The position numbers and the translations under genes are program-made. A model generated the notes under the pieces. It was given only the letters and a program-made list of their open reading frames with translations, was not told where the DNA came from and did not search any database. 5,351 nt of DNA from an uncultured Gammaproteobacteria bacterium (GTDB lineage Bacteria > Pseudomonadota > Gammaproteobacteria > SZUA-140), in the NCBI GenBank assembly GCA_945787585.1, contig CALZIG010000250.1, positions 1 through 5,351 on the forward strand, read 5' to 3'. Positions within the stretch are counted from its first letter, which is position 1; each line of letters opens with the position of its first letter. Shown piece after piece: positions 1-5,351 of the stretch.

Positions 1-1
1 C

Positions 2-280
2 CTCGGGGTCTGGCCATTGCACGGTCTGTGTGGTGTGTGGGGTGGACTGGCAGCAGGTATCTTTGGCATGGAAGCGCTGGGTGGCATGGGTGGTGTAAGT
101 TGTCTGTCGCAGTTGCTCGGCACATTGCTGGGCGTGACGGTTGCGCTGGTAGGCGGCGTCATTGTTTACGGGACATTGAAGAAAGTCGTCGGCTTGCGTC
201 TGACGCAGGAAGAGGAATTTAACGGTGCGGACCTCAGTATTCATAAGATCAGTGCCGAGCCACCGTCATCACAATCCTGA
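2..280 (+). CDS. amt: Ammonium transporter (Amt family), C-terminal fragment; 5' end outside window
   Basis: This is the last 92 codons of an Amt/MEP/Rh-type ammonium channel, an inner-membrane trimer that conducts ammonium/ammonia. The reading frame is open to the window's left edge, so the start lies outside. The visible part begins with LGVWPLHGLCGVWGG, matching the conserved stretch that carries the second histidine of the pore twin-His pair (H318 in E. coli AmtB). It continues with a glycine-rich membrane helix (AAGIFG) and a last hydrophobic segment (GTLLGVTVALVGGVIVYG). A soluble tail beginning GLRLTQEEEFNGADLSIHK follows. In E. coli AmtB the equivalent cytoplasmic tail contacts the PII protein GlnK. 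This tail lacks the AmtB ending HGExAY and carries GADLSIHKIS instead, which points to a different Amt subgroup. No glnK is visible downstream; it could lie upstream. Family assignment is secure; subgroup and regulation are inference. Confidence 0.9.
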   Translation, partial: LGVWPLHGLCGVWGGLAAGIFGMEALGGMGGVSCLSQLLGTLLGVTVALVGGVIVYGTLKKVVGLRLTQEEEFNGADLSIHKISAEPPSSQS

Positions 281-286
281 AGGATT
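273..286 (+). repeat. Short inverted repeat across the amt stop codon
   Basis: AATCCT (273-278) and AGGATT (281-286) are perfect reverse complements separated by two bases. As RNA they could form a 5-bp stem AAUCC/GGAUU with a UGAA loop that contains the amt UGA stop codon. No run of T follows, so it does not look like an intrinsic terminator. It may be chance or a small 3'-end stabilising hairpin. Confidence 0.25.
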
Positions 287-345
287 CAATGTGTTAGCGG
301 ATTGCTATTGGCCTCAACACGGGTTGCGGCCGATAACCTTACAGC

Positions 346-378
346 TATTCCAGTCTGCTTAAACTGGAAATATTCCAG
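346..378. repeat. Interleaved direct and inverted TTCCAG/CTGGAA repeats upstream of miaB
   Basis: TATTCCAG occurs twice in direct orientation (346-353 and 371-378). The complementary element ACTGGAA lies between them (363-369). The middle copy can pair with the left copy (TTCCAGT 348-354 with ACTGGAA 363-369, 7 bp, 8-nt loop). It can also pair with the right copy (CTGGAA 364-369 with TTCCAG 373-378, 6 bp, 3-nt spacer). The two pairings exclude each other. The right pair also forms a near-perfect 15-bp DNA palindrome that could be a protein operator. It sits 48 bp before the miaB start, in the amt-miaB gap. The stems are AT-rich and no strict T-run follows, so I do not call a terminator. The repeats are seen directly; any regulatory role is inference. 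Confidence 0.5.
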
Positions 379-425
379 AAAAAGTAGTAAGTTATGCCGT
401 TTTTTACCATAAAATAGCAGGTCGA

Positions 426-1784
426 ATGGGACACAAACTATACATCAAGACTTTTGGTTGTCAGATGAACGAATACGACTCTGCCAAAATGGCAGAAGTA
501 CTCGAGGCATCTCACGGCGCACAGCGCGTCGAGTCGAGCGACGAAGCTGATATTTTGTTGCTTAACACCTGTTCGATTCGTGAAAAGGCGCAGGAAAAAG
601 TGTTTCATCAGCTCGGGCGCTGGCGTGAGCGCAAAGCGCTGCAGCCCAATCTCGTGATTGGCGTGGGCGGCTGTGTGGCGAGTCAGGAAGGCGAAGCGAT
701 TCGTGAGCGTGCGCCGTTTGTCGACATCGTGTTTGGCCCGCAGACATTGCATCGCTTGCCGGAGATGCTGAATGAAGTGAAGCGACAGCGCCAGCCGGTG
801 ATCGATATCAGTTTTCCCGAGATCGAAAAATTTGACTGTATGCCAGAGCCCAAGGCCGACGGCCCAACGGCTTTTGTCTCTATCATGGAAGGTTGTAGTA
901 AATATTGCACCTTCTGTGTGGTGCCTTATACGCGCGGTGAGGAGTTCAGCCGTCCGTTCGATGACGTGCTTAGTGAAATTTCGTCGCTTGCCAGTCAGGG
1001 CGTGCGTGAAGTCAACTTGCTGGGGCAAAATGTAAACGCCTATCGCTATGTGATGGAAGACGGCACCGAAGCCGATCTTGCGCTACTGATCACCTATGTC
1101 GCCTCGATTGATGGTATTGAGCGCATCCGTTTTACGACGTCACATCCGGTCGAGTTTAGTGACAGCCTAATTGAAGCGTTTCGTGATGTGCCAGAACTGG
1201 TGAGCCATCTGCATCTACCCGTGCAGAGCGGTTCTGATCGCATTCTTGGTGCGATGAAACGCGGTCACACCGCGCTGGAATATAAGGCGAAGATTCGACG
1301 GCTGCGTGAAGCGCGCCCCAATATCAGCCTGTCGTCTGATTTCATTATCGGTTTTCCGGGTGAGGGCGATGACGATCACCGCGCCACGATGGCGTTGATC
1401 GAAGCGGTCGGTTTCGATCACTCCTTTAGTTTTATCTATAGTGCGCGCCCCGGCACCCCGGCAGCGGCATTTCCGGACGATGTACCGCACAGCGTCAAAC
1501 AGCAGCGCCTTGCCGAGCTGCAAAAACGGATCATCGAAATGACCGCCGCGATCAGCGCATCGATGGTCGGCAGCGTGCAGCGCGTGCTGGTGGAGCGGGT
1601 TTCGAAAAAAGATCCCGCGCAACTGGCCGGGCGGACCGAAAATAATCGTTGGGTCAATTTCACCGCCGAGTCATCACTGATCGGTAAATTCGCCGACGTC
1701 CGTATCACCGAAGCGCTGCCCAATTCGTTACGGGGTGAGCTGATTGCCGAAGTTGCATCGAATAACGATCGCCATGTGGCGTAG
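426..1784 (+). CDS. miaB: tRNA-2-methylthio-N6-dimethylallyladenosine synthase MiaB
   Basis: MiaB is a cytoplasmic radical-SAM enzyme. It adds a methylthio group to i6A at position 37 of tRNAs reading UNN codons, giving ms2i6A, which stabilises codon pairing and frame. The N-terminal UPF0004 (MTTase) domain carries [12 protein letters not shown] and the three cysteines of the auxiliary 4Fe-4S cluster (C12, C49, C83). The radical-SAM motif GCSKYCTFC supplies C157, C161 and C164 and is followed by [10 protein letters not shown] typical core ([42 protein letters not shown]) follows. A C-terminal TRAM domain lies at about residues 376-443 ([19 protein letters not shown]). All six cluster cysteines are intact. 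At 452 residues it is slightly shorter than E. coli MiaB (474), lacking that protein's C-terminal extension. ATG 426 is the only reasonable start: in frame upstream there is no ATG, GTG or TTG back to the stop at 360. The Shine-Dalgarno is weak (CAGG, 418-421). Confidence 0.97.
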   Translation: MGHKLYIKTFGCQMNEYDSAKMAEVLEASHGAQRVESSDEADILLLNTCSIREKAQEKVFHQLGRWRERKALQPNLVIGVGGCVASQEGEAIRERAPFVDIVFGPQTLHRLPEMLNEVKRQRQPVIDISFPEIEKFDCMPEPKADGPTAFVSIMEGCSKYCTFCVVPYTRGEEFSRPFDDVLSEISSLASQGVREVNLLGQNVNAYRYVMEDGTEADLALLITYVASIDGIERIRFTTSHPVEFSDSLIEAFRDVPELVSHLHLPVQSGSDRILGAMKRGHTALEYKAKIRRLREARPNISLSSDFIIGFPGEGDDDHRATMALIEAVGFDHSFSFIYSARPGTPAAAFPDDVPHSVKQQRLAELQKRIIEMTAAISASMVGSVQRVLVERVSKKDPAQLAGRTENNRWVNFTAESSLIGKFADVRITEALPNSLRGELIAEVASNNDRHVA

Positions 1785-1852
1785 TCGTTTGCTGAGGGCC
1801 GCACCTGCTGGGCTTCTCTTTTCTTCCCCTTTAATATAAGTGACCGCCTACT

Positions 1853-2857
1853 TTGAGTGAAAATCCCGCGACTAACGATTTACATTTAGAGCCTGTCGAT
1901 AATCATCGTCTGGCAGAGCTATGCGGCCAGTTCGATGGCCATCTCCGCCAGATAGAGGCCCATTTCGGCGTCGAAATCAGTAATCGTGGCAACAAGTTTC
2001 GCATCATTGGCAATCCCGATGCTGTGATTGAGGCGAGCCGTCTGCTCACTTCACTCTATGATGAGACCGATGGCGCAACGCTTGCGCCCTCTCAGGTGCA
2101 GCTGGCACTGAGCTCAGCCCCTGCGATCAAAGAGCTGCAGCAGCAGGTCACCGATAGCGTGCGGATTCAGACCAAAAAAGGGGGGATCTCAGGCCGCGGT
2201 GTCAATCAGGCCAAATATCTGGAACGGATTCAGGCGCATGCAATCAATTTTGGTATCGGCCCTGCCGGCACCGGCAAGACCTATCTCGCTGTCGCCTGTG
2301 CCGTTGAGGCACTGGAGCGCGAAGAGGTGCGACGCATTTTGTTGGTGCGCCCGGCCGTCGAGGCCGGTGAGCGGCTCGGTTTTCTGCCGGGCGATCTGGC
2401 GCAGAAGATCGACCCCTACCTGCGACCGCTGTACGACGCGCTTTATGAGATGCTCGGCTTTGAGCGCGTTGCCAAGCTGATCGAACAGAATGTGATCGAA
2501 GTCGCACCGCTGGCCTACATGCGCGGCCGCACCCTGAATGAGTCCTTCATCATCCTTGATGAGGCGCAAAACACGACCGTTGAGCAGATGAAGATGTTTC
2601 TGACCCGGATCGGTTTTGGTTCAACGGTGGTGGTGACCGGTGATGTGACGCAGGTCGATCTGCCACACGGAAGTCTATCGGGATTACGCCACGTGATTGA
2701 GGTGCTCAAAGATGTGAAAGGGATTAGTTTTACCTTCTTTCTGTCGCAGGACGTAGTGCGCCACCCGCTGGTGCAGCTAATTGTGCAGGCGTATTCGCAG
2801 CAGGAAGAGAGAGAGGCGAGCGCACAAGAGCACAATAATGGCCGCCGTGGCAGTTGA
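1853..2857 (+). CDS. ybeZ: PhoH-like ATPase YbeZ (P-loop NTPase associated with YbeY)
   Basis: This is a cytoplasmic PhoH-family P-loop NTPase. In E. coli the homologue YbeZ interacts with the endoribonuclease YbeY and is linked to rRNA processing. An N-terminal KH-like region (about residues 15-75, with RGNKFRIIG) precedes the PhoH domain (about 115-320). Walker A is GPAGTGKT (136-143, K142) and Walker B is FIILDEAQN (232-240, D236/E237). Other family motifs are RPAVEAGERLGFLPGD, VTGDVTQVDLP and SQDVVRHPLV. Length 334 is close to E. coli YbeZ (346). The start is TTG at 1853. An in-frame TGA at 1841-1843 excludes anything longer, no ATG or GTG lies nearby downstream, and starting later would erode the N-terminal domain. 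AAGTGA (1838-1843) is at best a weak ribosome-binding site. TTG plus a poor Shine-Dalgarno suggests modest translation. The gene end overlaps the preferred ybeY start by 20 bp. Confidence 0.95.
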   Translation: MSENPATNDLHLEPVDNHRLAELCGQFDGHLRQIEAHFGVEISNRGNKFRIIGNPDAVIEASRLLTSLYDETDGATLAPSQVQLALSSAPAIKELQQQVTDSVRIQTKKGGISGRGVNQAKYLERIQAHAINFGIGPAGTGKTYLAVACAVEALEREEVRRILLVRPAVEAGERLGFLPGDLAQKIDPYLRPLYDALYEMLGFERVAKLIEQNVIEVAPLAYMRGRTLNESFIILDEAQNTTVEQMKMFLTRIGFGSTVVVTGDVTQVDLPHGSLSGLRHVIEVLKDVKGISFTFFLSQDVVRHPLVQLIVQAYSQQEEREASAQEHNNGRRGS

Positions 2858-3344
2858 CTGTGGGATGGAGCAGGATCTCGACCTCGACCTGCAAATAGCC
2901 TTACAGGAGCCAGAAAACTTCGCATTACCGACGCAAGTCGAGTTTGAACAGTGGGTGACCGCAGCGCTTGATGGCAGCATGACAGCGGTGGAGTTGACCA
3001 TTCGCCTGGTCGAAAAGGACGAAAGCGCAGCGCTGAATACCCAGTATCGTGATAAACCGGGCACCACCAATGTGTTGTCGTTCCCGTTTGAGGCACCTGC
3101 CGATGTGCCGTTGCCGCTGCTCGGCGATCTCATTATCTGCGCACCGCTGGTGGTCGACGAAGCCGCCGCGCAGAATAAAACGCAGCGTGCTCACTGGGCG
3201 CATCTGGTGGTGCATGGCATCTTGCACCTGCGCGGTTATGACCACATCGACGACGCAGAGGCGCTTGAAATGGAAGGTCTGGAAAGAAAGATCATGGCAT
3301 ACTTGGGCTTTGATGACCCCTATATGGATGAAGGGCCGATTTAA
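2838..3344 (+). CDS. ybeY: Endoribonuclease YbeY (rRNA maturation factor)
   Basis: YbeY is a metal-dependent single-strand endoribonuclease needed for 16S rRNA 3'-end maturation and 70S ribosome quality control. The signature HGILHLRGYDH gives the three metal-binding histidines H126, H130 and H136 (numbered from ATG 2838). Other conserved parts are TIRLVEKDE with the conserved arginine R56, TNVLSFPFE, LLGDLIICAPLV and AHWAHLVVHG. The C-terminal LGFDDPYMDE matches E. coli YbeY (LGYEDPY). Two starts compete. ATG 2838 gives 168 aa, overlaps ybeZ by 20 bp and has AAGAG (2826-2830) at good distance. ATG 2865 gives 159 aa, nearer to E. coli (155), and aligns MEQDLDLDLQIA with E. coli MSQVILDLQLA, but has a poorer Shine-Dalgarno. 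I list the longer form; the shorter is nearly as likely. A small in-frame repeat (DLDLDL) lies just after the second start. Overlap with ybeZ implies translational coupling with its partner. Confidence 0.94.
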   Translation: MAAVAVDCGMEQDLDLDLQIALQEPENFALPTQVEFEQWVTAALDGSMTAVELTIRLVEKDESAALNTQYRDKPGTTNVLSFPFEAPADVPLPLLGDLIICAPLVVDEAAAQNKTQRAHWAHLVVHGILHLRGYDHIDDAEALEMEGLERKIMAYLGFDDPYMDEGPI

Positions 3345-3345
3345 C

Positions 3346-3408
3346 ATGATACTGATTGATGATGTGAACAGCGGAGAAACGATGAAACCTGGGATGGAAA
3401 AACGATGA
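3346..3408 (+). CDS. Possible 20-codon mini-ORF bridging ybeY and corC
   Basis: This short reading frame would encode MILIDDVNSGETMKPGMEKR. It starts one base after the ybeY TAA (3342-3344) and ends with TGA at 3406-3408, overlapping the corC start as ATGA. An internal in-frame ATG at 3382 is preceded by GGAG (3373-3376, 5-nt spacing), the best Shine-Dalgarno in this gap, and would give an 8-residue peptide. AAGGG (3331-3335) lies 10 nt before ATG 3346. The peptide resembles no family I know and has no membrane segment. If translated, it may only carry ribosomes from ybeY into corC. It may also be chance: a 60-bp gap can stay open by luck. The GGAG could instead be a leftover start signal. 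Confidence 0.25.
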   Translation: MILIDDVNSGETMKPGMEKR

Positions 3409-4283
3409 GCAGCGACCGATCGCCTGAGCCGGGGACTGGCAAAGAAGGCTTCTTTGGAAAACTAAAGAAGGCATTTGCACAGGAACCGGCGGATCGTTCA
3501 GAACTTATTGAGACACTGCGCGAGTCTCAGCAGCGCCATCTGCTGGATGCCGATGCACTGACCATGATTGAAGGGGTGCTGGAAGTCTCTGAAATGCAGG
3601 TACGGGATATCATGATCCCCCGCGCACAGATGGTGGTGGTGGAACGTGATGCCCCGCTGGAGAAAACCCTGCCGGTGATCATCCGCTCTGCCCACTCGCG
3701 TTTCCCGGTGATTGGTGAAGACAAGGATGAAGTTGTTGGCATCCTGCTGGCGAAAGATCTGCTCACGTATGCGCTGGATGGTGACAGTAAGCCATTTAAC
3801 GTGCGCGATGTGTTGCGTCCGGCCGCCTTTGTGCCCGATAGCAAACGACTCAATGTGTTATTGAAAGACTTCCGCGCGAGCCGGAATCACATGGCGATTG
3901 TGGTGGATGAATATGGTGGCATCGATGGGCTGGTGACGATTGAAGATGTGCTGGAGCAGATTGTCGGTGAGATCATCGACGAGCACGATGTCGCTGAGGA
4001 TAGTTACATTATGAAACACAGCGAGGTGAGCTTTACCGTTAAGGCGCTGACCCCGATCGAAGAGTTCAATGACTATTTTGGTTGTGACTTTAGTGATGAC
4101 GATTACGATACCATCGGCGGATTGATGATGCGCACCTTCGGCCACCTGCCGAAGCGGGGTGAGCGTTGTGAGATTGGTCGCTTCAGCTTCAAGGTGCTGC
4201 ATGCCGATAGTCGACGCCTGCACCTTCTACAGATGAGTATTCAGACCGAAGAGACCGACGCCTCAGCAGCCGCGGAAGCGTAA
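3405..4283 (+). CDS. corC: CorC/YbeX, CBS-pair and CorC_HlyC transporter-associated domain protein
   Basis: This is a soluble protein of the CorC/YbeX family. The family was first tied genetically to magnesium/cobalt efflux with CorA, and E. coli YbeX was later linked to ribosome metabolism and magnesium. A charged N-terminus (GFFGKLKKAF) is followed by an interface region (MIEGVLEVSEMQVRDIMIPRAQM). The first CBS domain spans about residues 66-127 (SAHSRFPVIGEDKDEVVGIL) and the second about 133-192 (NHMAIVVDEYGGIDGLVTIEDVLEQIVGEI). The C-terminal CorC_HlyC domain is at about 205-282 (FNDYFGCDFSDDDYDTIGGLMM, GHLPKRGERCEIGRFSFKVL). There is no N-terminal DUF21 membrane domain, so by itself it is not an obvious transporter. 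Length 292 equals E. coli CorC. ATG 3405 overlaps the TGA of the upstream mini-ORF; a weak TGGA (3395-3398) precedes it. lnt follows after four bases, so the two are probably co-translated. Confidence 0.95.
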   Translation: MSSDRSPEPGTGKEGFFGKLKKAFAQEPADRSELIETLRESQQRHLLDADALTMIEGVLEVSEMQVRDIMIPRAQMVVVERDAPLEKTLPVIIRSAHSRFPVIGEDKDEVVGILLAKDLLTYALDGDSKPFNVRDVLRPAAFVPDSKRLNVLLKDFRASRNHMAIVVDEYGGIDGLVTIEDVLEQIVGEIIDEHDVAEDSYIMKHSEVSFTVKALTPIEEFNDYFGCDFSDDDYDTIGGLMMRTFGHLPKRGERCEIGRFSFKVLHADSRRLHLLQMSIQTEETDASAAAEA

Positions 4284-4287
4284 CCAC

Positions 4288-5351
4288 ATGTTCGCTGCGA
4301 AGCGGGGGGATCTGCTGGCACTGATTGCAGGCGGCCTGTTGCCATTCGCCTTTGCCCCCTATGCATTTTATCCCGTGGCAGTCGCCTCGCTGGCGCTGCT
4401 CTTTTTACTCTGGCTGGGTACCTCGGTGCGTCGCGCCATGTGGCGCGGTCTGCTGTTTGGCGTCGGCATGTTTGGCGTGGGTGTGTCGTGGGTCTTCATT
4501 AGTATGTATGAGTATGGCCATGTCAGCCTGGCACTGTCATTGTTTCTCACAGCAATGTTTGTGTTGGTGCTCTCGCTTTATATCGCCGCGGTAGGCGGGG
4601 TGGCAGTAAAGTTTAGCCAGCGTTTTCGGCTGCCGCCCACAGCAATGTTATTGTGGTGCTTTCCTGCGATATGGGTATTGTTTGAGTGGATTCGTGGCTG
4701 GATGTTCACCGGCTTCCCGTGGCTCAGTGTGGGCTACAGTCAAATCGATTCCCCTCTTAGTGGTTTTGCTGCGCTGCTGGGGGTCTATGGGGTCTCGCTG
4801 GCAGTCGCGGTCAGTGCTGCATGCATCGCCCTGGTGGTTCACCATTTTGATGGCAGACAAAAATATTGCTATGTTGCGGGGTTAGTCCTGCTGTGGGGCG
4901 TGGGGTTTCTGACGAATCAGATCAGCTGGGTGACGCCTGCCGGTGAGCCAATCAAGGTCACGCTGGTGCAGGGTAATATTCCGCAGGAGTTAAAGTGGTT
5001 ACAGTCGATGAAGGCACCGACCATCGATCTCTATGCGCAACACACCCGTGAAAACTGGGAGAGTGATCTGATTATCTGGCCGGAAACCGCACTGCCCGCG
5101 TTCTTTCATGAATCCACCCGTTTTCTTGCCGGGCTGGCAGAAGAGGCACGTAACAACAATACTGATATTTTGCTGGGACTGATCTATCTCGATGGTGAGC
5201 AACGGCAGTATTACAACAGCATGATGAGTCTTGGCAGTGCGACTGGTTTTTACCACAAGCGCCATCTCGTGCCGTTCACCGAATACCTGCCGTTGAAAGA
5301 GTGGCTCGCGACGATCATTAATATTATTCAGGTACCGATGTCCGACTTCAG
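4288..5351 (+). CDS. lnt: Apolipoprotein N-acyltransferase Lnt, 3' end outside window
   Basis: Lnt is the inner-membrane enzyme that transfers a third acyl chain from phospholipid to the N-terminal cysteine of lipoproteins, the last step of lipoprotein maturation and needed for Lol export. The window holds 354 codons from ATG 4288, without a stop; E. coli Lnt is 512 aa, so the last third is missing. The N-terminal part is a multi-helix membrane domain (about residues 8-215) with family motifs LPFAFAPYAFYP and FEWIRGWMFTGFPWLSVGYSQ. The periplasmic nitrilase-like domain begins at about 222 (KVTLVQGNIPQELKW). The catalytic glutamate is E266 in IIWPETALPAF and the lysine is K324 in FYHKRHLVPF, equivalent to E. 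coli E267 and K335. The catalytic cysteine (C387 in E. coli) would lie beyond the window. The usual VPFGEY reads VPFTEY here (residues 328-333). The start has GGAAG (4274-4278) inside the corC end at a workable distance, and the four-base gap to corC indicates an operon. Confidence 0.96.
   Translation, partial: MFAAKRGDLLALIAGGLLPFAFAPYAFYPVAVASLALLFLLWLGTSVRRAMWRGLLFGVGMFGVGVSWVFISMYEYGHVSLALSLFLTAMFVLVLSLYIAAVGGVAVKFSQRFRLPPTAMLLWCFPAIWVLFEWIRGWMFTGFPWLSVGYSQIDSPLSGFAALLGVYGVSLAVAVSAACIALVVHHFDGRQKYCYVAGLVLLWGVGFLTNQISWVTPAGEPIKVTLVQGNIPQELKWLQSMKAPTIDLYAQHTRENWESDLIIWPETALPAFFHESTRFLAGLAEEARNNNTDILLGLIYLDGEQRQYYNSMMSLGSATGFYHKRHLVPFTEYLPLKEWLATIINIIQVPMSDF

Noticed and set aside
291..320. 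GTGTT (291-295) and AACAC (316-320) as a terminator stem after amt.
   Set aside because: Only five outer base pairs, a poorly pairing interior and no T-run after it.
410..415. TAAAAT as a -10 box for miaB.
   Set aside because: No matching -35 element at 16-18 bp spacing, and transcription would begin only a few bases before the start codon.
438..1028. Long minus-strand open frame (196 codons) opposite miaB.
   Set aside because: It lies entirely inside the well-supported miaB gene, resembles no protein family I know, and is explained as a shadow of the codon pattern of miaB. The same holds for the other antisense frames opposite ybeZ, ybeY and corC.
1826..1840. Possible heat-shock (sigma-32) or sigma-70 promoter before ybeZ: CCCC at 1826-1829 and TATAAG at 1835-1840.
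   Set aside because: ybeZYX is heat-inducible in E. coli, but neither motif has a credible -35 partner at the right spacing, and TATAAG would leave only a few bases of leader. Too weak to annotate.
2781..2837. Extending ybeY upstream to ATG 2781 (187 aa).
   Set aside because: The added residues (CRRIRSRKRERR and following) are the out-of-frame reading of the ybeZ 3' end and have no counterpart in YbeY proteins.
4325..4594. Plus-strand frame of 89 codons at the start of lnt.
   Set aside because: It is out of frame with lnt, whose own frame from 4288 encodes recognisable family motifs throughout; the 89-codon frame is a shadow.
1..5351. Search for a novel system (defence island, retroelement, CRISPR, integrated element).
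   Set aside because: All long stretches are accounted for by core genes in a conserved order; I see no transposase, integrase, spaced repeat array, tRNA or abrupt base-composition change.

Overview
The window looks like a chromosomal housekeeping segment of a gammaproteobacterium with moderate-to-high GC. The order miaB - ybeZ (phoH-like) - ybeY - ybeX (corC) - lnt, all on the + strand, is the same as in Escherichia coli, and the proteins match their E. coli counterparts closely in length and motifs. I cannot name the genus from the sequence alone. An ammonium-transporter gene directly upstream of miaB differs from the E. coli arrangement.

Layout. Positions 1-280 hold the 3' end of an amt ammonium channel gene. 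Positions 281-425 are a 145-bp gap with no gene. It contains an interleaved set of direct and inverted TTCCAG/CTGGAA repeats and no convincing promoter. miaB (tRNA methylthiotransferase) occupies 426-1784, followed by a 68-bp gap. The phoH-like ATPase gene (1853-2857) has a forced TTG start. It runs into ybeY (2838-3344, or 2865-3344 if the second ATG is used). The 60 bp between ybeY and corC are filled by an unusual 20-codon reading frame (3346-3408). It starts one base after the ybeY stop and overlaps the corC start as ATGA. corC occupies 3405-4283, and lnt begins four bases later at 4288 and runs off the window at 354 codons.

How the genes fit together. The tight spacing from 1853 onward suggests one transcript. 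It encodes an RNA-linked P-loop ATPase (YbeZ), the YbeY endoribonuclease (16S rRNA maturation and ribosome quality control), the CBS-domain protein CorC/YbeX (magnesium- and ribosome-linked), and the essential lipoprotein N-acyltransferase Lnt. miaB adds a tRNA-modification function just upstream. I see no mobile element, CRISPR array, RNA gene or defence system. This is an ordinary core region. The points most worth a second look are the repeat cluster before miaB and the mini-ORF that bridges ybeY and corC.
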